Assembly (NCBI GenBank): GCA_023427705.1
Contig: JAEZAL010000074.1
Location: forward strand, 1-8,017
Source of the DNA: Bacillota bacterium
Lineage (GTDB): Bacteria > Bacillota > Clostridia > Clostridiales > Clostridiaceae
Length of the DNA stretch: 8,017 nt
Direction of reading: 5' to 3'
Shown here: positions 1-7,197 of the stretch, one piece after another
Layout: every line of letters begins with the position of its first letter
Position numbering within the stretch: position 1 is the stretch's first letter
Position numbers and translations under genes: made by a program
Notes under the pieces: generated by a model
Seen by the model: the letters and a program-made list of their open reading frames with translations, nothing else
What the model was told of the DNA's origin: nothing
Databases searched by the model: none

Positions 1-458
1 CCTGCAATATCATAATCACCTTCTTTATAAAAACCTGGCATTTCGGCAGTTTCTCCACAGATTAATGCACAATCAGAATGAAGACACCCTTCTGAAACAC
101 CTTTTACTAAATCTGCTGCTACCTCTGCTTCAAGCTTTCCACATGCTATATAATCCAAAAAAAATAAAGGCTTAGCTCCATGGCATAAAATATCATTAAC
201 ACACATAGCTACGCAATCTATACCAACGGTATCATATTTTTTAGTTTTAAATGCAATATCAAGTTTTGTTCCTACTCCATCTGTTCCCGATACTAAAACT
301 GGCTTTTTATACCCTTCTGGAAGCTCAACCATTCCTGCAAAGCTACCAAGTCCATTCAATACATATTCATTTATAGTCTTACTTGCATATTCTTTTATTA
401 ATTTTACTGATCTATATCCCTCTTCTATATTAACTCCTGCTTCTTTATAAGTTATCAT
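1..458 (-). CDS. purM: Phosphoribosylformylglycinamidine cyclo-ligase (AIR synthetase), N-terminal part, cut by window edge
   Basis: PurM closes the imidazole ring: FGAM + ATP gives AIR + ADP + phosphate, the fifth step of de novo purine synthesis in the cytoplasm. I translated 152 codons from the ATG at 456-458 (MITYKEAGVNIEEGYRSVK); the frame stays open to base 1, so the gene is truncated only by the window (the family is about 330-350 residues). The ATP/substrate-binding motif SGTDGVGTKL (57-66) and the GETAEMPG motif (135-142) are diagnostic of the PurM/AIRS fold. The visible part is the N-terminal dimerising, ATP-binding half. The gene follows purF by 21 nt, with a ribosome binding site GAAAGGTAG in that gap, so it is the fifth gene of the same transcript. 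In related clostridia purN, purH and purD usually follow; that is inference here. Confidence 0.97.
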   Translation of the reverse strand, partial: MITYKEAGVNIEEGYRSVKLIKEYASKTINEYVLNGLGSFAGMVELPEGYKKPVLVSGTDGVGTKLDIAFKTKKYDTVGIDCVAMCVNDILCHGAKPLFFLDYIACGKLEAEVAADLVKGVSEGCLHSDCALICGETAEMPGFYKEGDYDIA

Positions 459-479
459 TTAACACACTACCTTTCAGAG

Positions 480-1886
480 TTATTTTGCTCCTTCTATTGG
501 AGTTGCTACTGGATAAATACCATTAAAGCATCCAACACAATATCCACAATCCTTTTTGAAGCATTTATAAATTCCTTCCATACTTAAATATCCAAGTGTA
601 TCTGCTCCTATAACTTCTCTAATTTCTTCTATAGATTTTTTTGCTCCAATTAATTCACTTCTATATGGAGTATCTATACCAAAATAACATGGAAATTTTA
701 CTATTGGAGAAGCAACTAAAAAATGTACTTCTTTAGCTCCTGCTCGTCTTAAGGAATCCACTAAATACTTTGAAGTTGTTCCTCTTACTACAGAATCATC
801 AATTAATATAACTCTTTTACCATTTATATTTACTTTTAATGGATTTAACTTAACTGCTACAGCTTTTTCTCTAATTTCTTGAGATGGAGTTATGAAGGTT
901 CTACCTACATATCTATTTTTTATAAAACCTGTGTCATAGGGTACTCCTGATGCTTTGGAGTATCCAATAGCTGCTGGTATACCTGAATCAGGAACAGCTA
1001 CAACTATATCTGCATCTATTTTATATTCGTTATATAACTCTTCACCAGCTCTTACTCTTGAATAATGAACATCAAGTCCATCTATAGTAGAATCTGGCCT
1101 AGCAAAATATATATATTCAAAAGCACAAGTTTGACATTGAGTATTTTCAGAATACTTATAAGATTTAATTCCATTACTATCTATTATTATAATTTCACCT
1201 GGCTCTATATCTCTAACCAATTCTGCCCCTATTGCATCTAATGCACAACTTTCTGATGATAAAACATATCCATCTTCTATTTTCCCAAGACATAAGGGTC
1301 TAATTCCATGGGGATCTCTAACACCAATAAGCTTATCTTCAGTTAATATGACCATTGAAAAAGATCCTCTTACAGCTTGAATAGCATCAAATATAGCTTT
1401 TTCTATTCCCTTTTTAGCTCCTCTTGCTATAAGAGTAGCTATAACTTCAGAATCTATAGAAGTTTGAAAAATGTGTCCCCCATCTTCCAATAGTTCTCTT
1501 ATTACATCTGCATTTACCAATGTTCCATTATGAGCCATAGCTATTGACCCAAGCTTTGACTGGCTAAGTAATGGCTGAGCATTTTCAATTCTGGTATCAC
1601 CACAGGTTGAATATCTAACATGGCCAATTCCTATACCCCCTTTAAGCTTAATTAAACTTTCCTTAGTGAAAGCTTCCGTAACAAGACCCATACCTTTGTG
1701 AATATCAATTCCCTCTCCATTTGAAACTGCTATTCCTGCACTCTCTTGTCCTCTATGTTGTAATGCATATAATCCATAATAAATCATAGACGAAACATCA
1801 ATAGATTTATTTGAATATATCCCAAAAACACCACATTCTTCTCTAAATTTATCATTACTAAGATCAAAATCCAATTTAGAGTTCAA
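480..1886 (-). CDS. purF: Amidophosphoribosyltransferase (glutamine PRPP amidotransferase), Fe-S type
   Basis: PurF makes 5-phosphoribosylamine from PRPP and glutamine, the committed first step. At 468 residues it is a normal length. The N-terminal Ntn-hydrolase glutaminase domain begins at Cys18 (EECGVFGIY), the expected nucleophile after removal of a 17-residue propeptide. RGQESAGIA (45-53) and AHNGTLVN (118-125) belong to that domain. The C-terminal type I phosphoribosyltransferase domain carries the PRPP loop VILIDDSVVRGTTS (359-372). Cys254, Cys400, Cys450 and Cys453 (QTCAFEY, FPCYFGID, CVGC) match the four [4Fe-4S] ligands of the Bacillus subtilis enzyme, so this is the oxygen-sensitive Fe-S class. 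The start is TTG at 1884-1886. It has a GGGGGTG ribosome binding site 5 nt upstream, and no ATG exists before the catalytic Cys; the only alternative is another TTG, codon 5. Family knowledge predicts AMP/GMP feedback inhibition. Confidence 0.97.
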   Translation of the reverse strand: MNSKLDFDLSNDKFREECGVFGIYSNKSIDVSSMIYYGLYALQHRGQESAGIAVSNGEGIDIHKGMGLVTEAFTKESLIKLKGGIGIGHVRYSTCGDTRIENAQPLLSQSKLGSIAMAHNGTLVNADVIRELLEDGGHIFQTSIDSEVIATLIARGAKKGIEKAIFDAIQAVRGSFSMVILTEDKLIGVRDPHGIRPLCLGKIEDGYVLSSESCALDAIGAELVRDIEPGEIIIIDSNGIKSYKYSENTQCQTCAFEYIYFARPDSTIDGLDVHYSRVRAGEELYNEYKIDADIVVAVPDSGIPAAIGYSKASGVPYDTGFIKNRYVGRTFITPSQEIREKAVAVKLNPLKVNINGKRVILIDDSVVRGTTSKYLVDSLRRAGAKEVHFLVASPIVKFPCYFGIDTPYRSELIGAKKSIEEIREVIGADTLGYLSMEGIYKCFKKDCGYCVGCFNGIYPVATPIEGAK

Positions 1887-1891
1887 AAAAA

Positions 1892-1898
1892 CACCCCC
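1892..1898 (-). promoter_or_regulatory. Ribosome binding site that fixes the purF TTG start
   Basis: The minus strand reads TAGGGGGTGTTTTTTTGAAC here. The GGGGGTG run is the only Shine-Dalgarno-like sequence near the purF 5' end. It sits 5 nt before the TTG codon at 1884-1886, supporting that codon over the in-frame TTG four codons later. Confidence 0.7.
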
Positions 1899-1945
1899 TA
1901 TAAATAATATGAAGAATGTAAAATGTAGAATGTAGAATTATTGAT

Positions 1946-1968
1946 GAAACTCAGCATCGCTGAGTTTC
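1946..1968. repeat. Perfect 10-bp-stem hairpin with 3-nt loop
   Basis: GAAACTCAGC, loop ATC, then GCTGAGTTTC: a perfect 10-bp stem that is far more GC-rich than its surroundings. On the minus (operon) strand it is followed by ATCAATAATTC, with no uridine run, so it is not a good intrinsic terminator for purC. It more likely acts as an mRNA-stabilising or processing structure, or is simply the core of the repeat element. On the plus strand it is followed by a T-rich stretch, but no gene upstream would use it. Confidence 0.75.
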
Positions 1969-1981
1969 TTAATTAAATTTT

Positions 1982-2005
1982 ATAATTCAACTATAGTTGA
2001 ATTAT
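1982..2005. repeat. 24-bp perfect palindrome
   Basis: The half-site ATAATTCAACTA (1982-1993) is followed at once by its exact reverse complement TAGTTGAATTAT (1994-2005). There is no spacer, so as RNA the central bases would have to open into a loop. A perfect 24-bp dyad could be a dimeric protein site or a cruciform-prone part of the repeat element. I favour the latter because of its setting between inverted heptamer arms. Confidence 0.75.
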
Positions 2006-2061
2006 TTCATTAATTTTACATTTTTCATTATTCATTTTACATTGTGAATTAGCAAATTAAT

Positions 2062-2085
2062 TATGCATTATGCATTTCTATGCAT
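2062..2085. repeat. Three TATGCAT repeats overlapping the purC stop codon
   Basis: TATGCAT occurs at 2062-2068, 2069-2075 and 2079-2085. The first two are directly adjacent; the third is 3 nt further and includes two bases of the purC stop codon (2078-2080) plus the codons before it. Each contains the palindrome ATGCAT. It may mark the outer edge of the adjoining repeat element, or be slippage at the 3' end of purC. Confidence 0.55.
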
Positions 2086-2788
2086 TGTTTCCTATTCTGT
2101 TTAATATCTCCACATATGCATCTTTCACATTTCCAAGGTCTCTTCTAAACCTATCTTTATCTAGCTTTTCTCCTGTAGTTGCATCCCAAAATCTACATGT
2201 ATCTGGTGATATTTCATCTGCTAATAAGATTTCTCCATTATATCTACCGAATTCTAATTTAAAATCTATAAGTCTTATATTTTCTTTAATGAATACTTCT
2301 TTTAATATTTCATTAATCTTAGAAGTAATTTCATATATTTTTTCTAATTCTTGGAATGTAGTTGCCCCTATGCCCACTGCGTGATAATCATTAATTAATG
2401 GATCTCCAAGTGAGTCATCTTTGTATGATAATTCAAAAACTGTTGTTTTCAATTCATATCCTTCTTTTAATCCTAACCTTTTAGCCATTGACCCAGCTGC
2501 TACATTTCTAACTATAACTTCTAATGGAACTATCTCAACTTTCTTACACAGTTGTTCTCTTTCATTTAATTTTTTAATAAAATGTGTTTTAATTCCCTTT
2601 TCATTTAATATTTCAAATATCATTGAAGTTATAGAATTATTTAACTCTCCTTTATCTTCTATTTGTCCTTTTTTTTCTCCATTAAAAGCTGTAGCATCAT
2701 CTTTGTAATAAACTATTACTTCATCATCATTATCTGTAGCATATATCTTCTTTGCTTTTCCTTCATATAGCATTTCTAATTTTTTCAT
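2078..2788 (-). CDS. purC: Phosphoribosylaminoimidazole-succinocarboxamide synthase (SAICAR synthetase)
   Basis: PurC condenses CAIR with aspartate using ATP to give SAICAR, the eighth step of IMP synthesis. The 236 residues match the usual bacterial length of about 235-240. Both family signatures are present: VPLEVIVRNVAAGS (87-100) and LIDFKLEFG (173-181). The N-terminal YEGKAKKIY (8-16) belongs to the ATP-binding lobe, and DEISPDTCRFWD (191-202) is also characteristic. The ATG at 2786-2788 shares one base with the purE stop codon (TAATG on the minus strand), and an AAGGGGTAG ribosome binding site (2796-2804) lies inside the end of purE, so the two are probably translationally coupled. The next gene, purF, is unusually far away (191 nt) because of an intervening repeat element; the purC stop touches one of the TATGCAT repeats at its edge. 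Confidence 0.98.
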   Translation of the reverse strand: MKKLEMLYEGKAKKIYATDNDDEVIVYYKDDATAFNGEKKGQIEDKGELNNSITSMIFEILNEKGIKTHFIKKLNEREQLCKKVEIVPLEVIVRNVAAGSMAKRLGLKEGYELKTTVFELSYKDDSLGDPLINDYHAVGIGATTFQELEKIYEITSKINEILKEVFIKENIRLIDFKLEFGRYNGEILLADEISPDTCRFWDATTGEKLDKDRFRRDLGNVKDAYVEILNRIGNNA

Positions 2789-3267
2789 TATAAATCTACC
2801 CCTTGTCCATTTTCTTCTATAAATTTCTTTTTCATATCTAATCTAAATTCTTTTAATTTTTCTCTTAAAGATTCGTCCTTTATAGCAAGCATTTGAACAG
2901 CAAGCATACCAGCATTGTAACTATTATTTATTCCTACTGTAGCTACAGGAATTGATTTAGGCATTTGAACTATTGAAAATAAAGAATCTAATCCTTCAAC
3001 AGCCCCGTTAATTGGAACTCCTATAACTGGCATAGTTGTTTGAGCAGCTATAACACCTGGTAAATGAGCTGCAAGACCAGCACCTGCAATAACTACCTCG
3101 CATCCAATTTCTTCTGCTTCCCTTAATGTTTCAGTTAATTTTTCAGGAACCCTATGTGCAGATAATATATATGCTTGAAATTTAACATCAAACTCTCTTA
3201 AACAATTTGCAGCTCCCTTCATTACATCAGTATCAGATTTACTTCCAAAGAATATTGCTACTTTCAT
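2788..3267 (-). CDS. purE: 5-(carboxyamino)imidazole ribonucleotide mutase / AIR carboxylase catalytic subunit
   Basis: PurE forms CAIR, the substrate of PurC encoded directly after it. At 159 residues it has the normal length for the small octameric PurE. Visible motifs are GSKSD (8-12, phosphate/ribose binding), SAHR (36-39, with the catalytic His), AGAGLAAHLPG (61-71) and the C-terminal NAG (118-120). From family knowledge, SAHR is typical of class I enzymes, which rearrange N5-CAIR made by PurK, while class II enzymes that use CO2 directly tend to have SAHK. No purK is in this window, so N5-CAIR would have to come from a purK elsewhere, or the class assignment is wrong. The gene begins 26 nt after purL, with an AAAGGGTGG ribosome binding site, and overlaps purC by 1 nt. 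Confidence 0.97.
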   Translation of the reverse strand: MKVAIFFGSKSDTDVMKGAANCLREFDVKFQAYILSAHRVPEKLTETLREAEEIGCEVVIAGAGLAAHLPGVIAAQTTMPVIGVPINGAVEGLDSLFSIVQMPKSIPVATVGINNSYNAGMLAVQMLAIKDESLREKLKEFRLDMKKKFIEENGQGVDL

Positions 3268-3293
3268 TTTAAAACCACCCTTTTATTAATTGA

Positions 3294-6200
3294 TTATTCA
3301 TAATATTTTACGCCTGCTTTAAATATCTTTTGATCGAAGTTTCCTGGTATATTTTTATAAATATTCTCTCCTATTCTTTCTGAATGCCCCATCTTACCAA
3401 GTATTCTTCCATCTGGACTTGTTATTCCTTCTATTGCTAACATTGAACCATTAGGATTGTATGGCATATCCATAGCTATATTTCCTTCTAAATCAACATA
3501 TTGAGTTGCTATTTGTCCATTTGCTTCTAAGTTTTTTAGTAAATCTTTTGGTGCTACAAATCTTCCTTCTCCATGAGAAATAGCAACTGAATGTATATCT
3601 CCAACCTTCACTTCACTAAACCATGGTGATTTATTTGATGTAATTCTTGTTCTAACAATGGAACTCATATGTTTATTAATTTCGTTATAAGTTAATGTAG
3701 CCATATTTTCTTCTATATCAACTATTTCTCCATAAGGTACTAGTCCTAACTTAATAAGTGCTTGGAAGCCATTGCATATACCTAGCATTAATCCATCTCT
3801 ATTTTTAAGTAAGTCCATTACAGCATCTTTAATTCTTTCATTTCTAAATACATTTGCTATAAATTTACCTGATCCATCCGGTTCATCACCAGCTGAAAAT
3901 CCTCCTGGTAGCATTATAATTTGACTTTTTCTAATTGCTTTTTCCATATTTAAAATAGATTCCTTCAAAAGCTCTTTGTTCATATTATTAAAAATTAATT
4001 CAGTAACTTCTGCCCCTTCTCTTTTAAAAGCTCTAGCACTATCATATTCACAATTTGTACCTGGAAATACTGGTATGAAAACTCTTGGTTTAGCTATCTT
4101 AATTATTGGTTTCTTCACTTCTTTAGTTTCAAATAAATTTGTTTTAATAGTTTCATTTTTCTTTTCAGTTTTTATTTTAAAAACTTTTGATAGTTTTTCT
4201 TCTAATACCTCTTCTAAAAAGTCTATATCAAAGTTAATATCATATTTATTAAAAATTATAGCCCCATTTTCTATTGTTCTACCTATTACTTTATAAGCAC
4301 AACCTTCAAATTCTTTATCTATTTCCACTTCTTTTTTAACTTCCAATAATAAGCTTCCATAGTTTATTCCGAACAGTTCTTCTTTACTTAACCCTTCAAT
4401 TTCTACCCCAATTTTATTTCCTAAAGACATTTTTGTTATTGCTTCTACTAATCCCCCAACTTTTATAGACGAAGCAGATATAACTTTCTTATCTAAGATT
4501 AAATTATACAGTCTATCTAAATTATTCTTGAACTTATCAACCTTTAATGTCATATCATTATTTTTTTCTGCTATTAATAATACTAATTTAGAATTTACAT
4601 TTTTAAACTCTGGAGAAATAATATTTGCTGACTTTTCAGCAGCTACTGCAAATGCAACAAGTGATGGTGGAACATCTATTTCTCCAAAAGTCCCTGACAT
4701 AGAATCTTTTCCTCCAATTGCTGGTATTCCTAAATCCATTTGAGCTTGATACGCCCCAAGTAAAGCTGCAAATGGTTTTCCCCATTTCGTTTCATTTTTC
4801 CCTAATCTCTCAAAATACTCTTGTAATGTAAGTCTTACCTTTTTATAATTCCCACCCATAGCTGAAAGCTTTGTTATAGCCTCAATAATTGAATAATATG
4901 CCATATGATATGGACTCCACATTCCCATTTTGGGGTTAAATCCAAATGTCATTAATGTAGCATCTTTACTTTCTCCATTTAAGACTGGAATCTTTGCTGC
5001 CATCCCTTCTGATGGTGTCTTTTGATATTTTCCACCAAAAGGCATAAGTACTGTTCCAGCACCAATTGTTGAATCAAATCTCTCTACTAACCCTTGTTGT
5101 GATGCTACATTTAAATTTCTTAATGTGTTAATCCACTCTTCTTTTACATTTAAATCTTCCTTAATTAAGAAAGGATATTTTTCTGGAGCTTTTACTTTTA
5201 CATTTGTAGTCTGCCTTGCTCCATTAGTGTCTAAAAATTCTCTTTTTATATCAACTATTTTTTTACCTCTCCAAAACATCCTAAGCCTTTCTGAATCTGT
5301 GACAACAGAAACTTTAACAGCTTCTAAATTTTCTTCCTTAGCTAAATCTATAAACTTCTCCTCATTTTCTTTGCTAATTACTACTGCCATTCTCTCTTGT
5401 GATTCAGAAATTGCAATTTCAGTTCCGTCTAATCCTTCATATTTTTTAGGCACCTTATCTAAATCTATATCTAATCCTCTAGTTAATTCACCAATTGCTA
5501 CAGATACTCCACCTGCCCCAAAATCATTACACCTTTTTATCATTCTAGTTACTTCTTTATTTCTAAATAATCTTTGAATTTTTCTTTCTGTTACTGGATT
5601 TCCCTTTTGGACTTCTGTACCACATTCATTTATGGACTCTTCAGTATGTTCTTTTGAAGATCCAGTTGCTCCTCCTAAACCATCTCTACCAGTTCTTCCC
5701 CCCAATAAAATTACAATGTCTCCTGATTTAGGCTCTTCCCTAACTACATTTTTCACAGGTGCTGCTGCTATTACAGCTCCAATTTCCATTCTTTTTGCAA
5801 CATAATTTGGATGATAAACTTCAGCAACTTGTCCTGTAGAAAGTCCTATTTGATTTCCATAAGAACTATATCCATGAGCCGCTCCTAGTGTTATAGTTCT
5901 TTGAGGAAGTTTTCCCTTTAAAGTATTTTCAACACTAACTGTTGGATCTGCACATCCAGTAACTCTCATAGCTTGATATACATATGTTCTTCCTGATAAA
6001 GGATCTCTAATAGCTCCACCAAGACAGGTAGCTGCACCTCCAAAAGGTTCAATTTCCGTAGGATGATTATGTGTTTCATTCTTAAACATAACTAAATAAT
6101 CTTCATTTCCATTATTAGTTTCAATATTAACCTTTATTGAACATGCATTAATTTCATCTGAAATATCTAAATCATCTAAAAACCCTCTTCTTCTCATTTC

Positions 6201-7037
6201 TTTCATTGTGATAACAGCAATATCCATAAGAGTTTTATCTTTATCATTCTCTCCATATACAAAATCTCTTGATTTTAAATATGCATTGTATGATTTCACT
6301 ATTGGATTTGTATAAATCCCCTCTTCAATACTTATATTTTCTATTGCTGTAGAAAAAGTAGTATGTCTACAGTGATCTGACCAATAAGTGTCTATAACTT
6401 TTATTTCTGTAATACTTGGATCTCTTTCTTCTTTTTTAAAGTAATCTCTTATAAGTTTAATATCTTCTAAACTCATAGCTAATCTCATATCTCTATGTAA
6501 ACTTTCTATTTTATCATCATTCAAATTTATAAATCCCTTTAATATATCTACATCATTTGGTTCTAGTGATTTAGATGATAACTCTAAGTTATCTATATCA
6601 ACCTCTTTAGAATCTACAGGATTTATATAATATTTTTTTATTTTATTAACTTCCTCTTTAGTTAAACTCCCCTTTAAGACTATGATTTTTGTCCATTTAA
6701 CTTTAATCTTTTCCCCAAAAGTTAATATTCTATAACATTCTTCAGCAGAATCTGCTCTTTGATCATATTGGCCTGGTAAATATTCAACTGCAAATGCAAT
6801 TTCATCTTGTTCTAAATTAAATTTATCCTTATGCAACTTATCTACTGTTCTTTCTGAAAAAATTGTATGAAGAGATTTTTCATAGTCTTCTTCATTACTT
6901 TGTTCTAATGTATATTTATTAATTAGTCTCACCGAACTTAAAGATTTTACCCCTAAATTATTTTTAAAATCTTCAAGTAAACTTTCACCTTCCACAATGT
7001 ATTCCTTCTTTTTATCTACAAATATACATTTAAGCAT
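3294..7037 (-). CDS. purL: Phosphoribosylformylglycinamidine synthase, large single-chain form (synthetase plus glutaminase)
   Basis: PurL converts FGAR, glutamine and ATP to FGAM. This 1247-residue chain joins the functions of PurS, small PurL and PurQ. In order: an N-terminal PurS-like region (about 1-150); the synthetase core with DTYWSDHCRHTTF (216-228), FKNETHNHPTEIEPFGG (318-334) and RDGLGGATGSSKEHT (451-465); the second, structural synthetase half; a Lys-rich linker (about 945-983); and a class I glutaminase domain from about 984 with PGGFSAGDE, nucleophile Cys1088 in GICNGFQ, and His1218/Glu1220 in GHSERI. These line up with the Cys-His-Glu triad of Salmonella PurL. It resembles the clostridial/Bacteroides clade of long PurL rather than the proteobacterial one. 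I place the start at the ATG 7035-7037, 9 nt after a strong GGGAGGT (7047-7053). The upstream in-frame TTG at 7053-7055 overlaps that site and lacks its own. First gene of the operon. Confidence 0.97.
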   Translation of the reverse strand: MLKCIFVDKKKEYIVEGESLLEDFKNNLGVKSLSSVRLINKYTLEQSNEEDYEKSLHTIFSERTVDKLHKDKFNLEQDEIAFAVEYLPGQYDQRADSAEECYRILTFGEKIKVKWTKIIVLKGSLTKEEVNKIKKYYINPVDSKEVDIDNLELSSKSLEPNDVDILKGFINLNDDKIESLHRDMRLAMSLEDIKLIRDYFKKEERDPSITEIKVIDTYWSDHCRHTTFSTAIENISIEEGIYTNPIVKSYNAYLKSRDFVYGENDKDKTLMDIAVITMKEMRRRGFLDDLDISDEINACSIKVNIETNNGNEDYLVMFKNETHNHPTEIEPFGGAATCLGGAIRDPLSGRTYVYQAMRVTGCADPTVSVENTLKGKLPQRTITLGAAHGYSSYGNQIGLSTGQVAEVYHPNYVAKRMEIGAVIAAAPVKNVVREEPKSGDIVILLGGRTGRDGLGGATGSSKEHTEESINECGTEVQKGNPVTERKIQRLFRNKEVTRMIKRCNDFGAGGVSVAIGELTRGLDIDLDKVPKKYEGLDGTEIAISESQERMAVVISKENEEKFIDLAKEENLEAVKVSVVTDSERLRMFWRGKKIVDIKREFLDTNGARQTTNVKVKAPEKYPFLIKEDLNVKEEWINTLRNLNVASQQGLVERFDSTIGAGTVLMPFGGKYQKTPSEGMAAKIPVLNGESKDATLMTFGFNPKMGMWSPYHMAYYSIIEAITKLSAMGGNYKKVRLTLQEYFERLGKNETKWGKPFAALLGAYQAQMDLGIPAIGGKDSMSGTFGEIDVPPSLVAFAVAAEKSANIISPEFKNVNSKLVLLIAEKNNDMTLKVDKFKNNLDRLYNLILDKKVISASSIKVGGLVEAITKMSLGNKIGVEIEGLSKEELFGINYGSLLLEVKKEVEIDKEFEGCAYKVIGRTIENGAIIFNKYDINFDIDFLEEVLEEKLSKVFKIKTEKKNETIKTNLFETKEVKKPIIKIAKPRVFIPVFPGTNCEYDSARAFKREGAEVTELIFNNMNKELLKESILNMEKAIRKSQIIMLPGGFSAGDEPDGSGKFIANVFRNERIKDAVMDLLKNRDGLMLGICNGFQALIKLGLVPYGEIVDIEENMATLTYNEINKHMSSIVRTRITSNKSPWFSEVKVGDIHSVAISHGEGRFVAPKDLLKNLEANGQIATQYVDLEGNIAMDMPYNPNGSMLAIEGITSPDGRILGKMGHSERIGENIYKNIPGNFDQKIFKAGVKYYE

Positions 7038-7046
7038 AACTTTTAT

Positions 7047-7053
7047 ACCTCCC
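7047..7053 (-). promoter_or_regulatory. Ribosome binding site that decides the purL start
   Basis: The minus strand reads GGGAGGT, a near-perfect anti-16S complement, 9 nt before the ATG at 7035-7037. Because the upstream in-frame TTG (7053-7055) overlaps its first base, that TTG cannot be the start served by it. The chosen protein is therefore 1247 residues. Confidence 0.85.
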
Positions 7054-7122
7054 AATATAACAAGATGGATTAAGCGAATATTATTTTTAATTTATATAAA
7101 ATATTTCGTGTTTTATACATTA

Positions 7123-7151
7123 AGATTAGCATTTAAATATAACTATGTCAA
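7123..7151 (-). promoter_or_regulatory. Sigma-A promoter of the pur operon
   Basis: On the minus strand, TTGACA (7151 to 7146, perfect -35) is followed by a 17-bp spacer and TAATCT (7128 to 7123). TGC directly before the -10 gives a TGn extended -10. The predicted transcription start is near 7116, which makes a leader of about 80 nt before purL. It is the best promoter match I see in the window and is placed correctly for the purL-E-C-F-M transcript. Confidence 0.8.
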
Positions 7152-7184
7152 TATTAAACTTTAAATCAACATAATAATTCGTAA

Positions 7185-7197
7185 ACATCCGAACATT
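7185..7197 (+). promoter_or_regulatory. PurBox-like PurR operator
   Basis: ACATCCGAACATT matches 12 of 13 positions of the Firmicute PurBox consensus AWWWCCGAACWWT (only the second base differs), including the whole CCGAAC core. It sits upstream of the pur promoter, centred about 75 bp before the predicted start. From memory, the Lactococcus lactis PurBoxes are centred near -76, where PurR activates; in B. subtilis PurR acts as a PRPP-relieved repressor on paired boxes. On the operon strand the box reads AATGTTCGGATGT. Weaker half-matches flank it: ATAATTCGTAAAC (7173-7185) and ATTTTTCGAGTTT (7217-7229). The site lies between two divergent units and could affect both. No regulator gene is in the window. 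Confidence 0.6.

Larger units (their letters stand above)
1914..2044. repeat. Intergenic inverted-repeat element (MITE-like) between purC and purF
   Basis: This element fills most of the 191-bp purC-purF gap. The left arm is three tandem heptamers, GAATGTA AAATGTA GAATGTA (1914-1934). The right arm is four contiguous heptamers of the complementary type, TACATTT TTCATTA TTCATTT TACATTG (2017-2044). The outer 11 bp, AATGTAAAATG (1915-1925) and CATTTTACATT (2033-2043), are exact inverted repeats. Between the arms lie a hairpin (1946-1968) and a 24-bp perfect palindrome (1982-2005). No open reading frame of note is inside. Small palindromic repeats built this way occur between genes in clostridial genomes. 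Whether this one is mobile is inference: I see no clear target-site duplication. As it lies between cotranscribed genes, it would be in the mRNA and could fold there. Confidence 0.6.

Noticed and set aside
1946..1968. Intrinsic terminator after purC
   Set aside because: On the operon strand the stem is followed by ATCAATAATTC, with no uridine run, and purF and purM downstream have no visible promoter of their own.
2070..2708. Plus-strand open frames opposite purC (and similar ones opposite purL at 3976-4296, 4528-4743 and 5125-5577)
   Set aside because: They are antisense to well-conserved enzyme genes, have low-complexity Ser/Phe/Leu-rich translations, lack ribosome binding sites, and resemble no protein family.
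7053..7055. TTG start giving a 1253-residue PurL
   Set aside because: The codon overlaps the GGGAGGT ribosome binding site, which clearly serves the ATG at 7035-7037.
7038..7122. Purine (guanine/adenine) riboswitch in the pur operon leader
   Set aside because: The leader is about 80 nt and shows neither the conserved aptamer core nor a terminator hairpin with a U-run; only weak AU pairing is visible.
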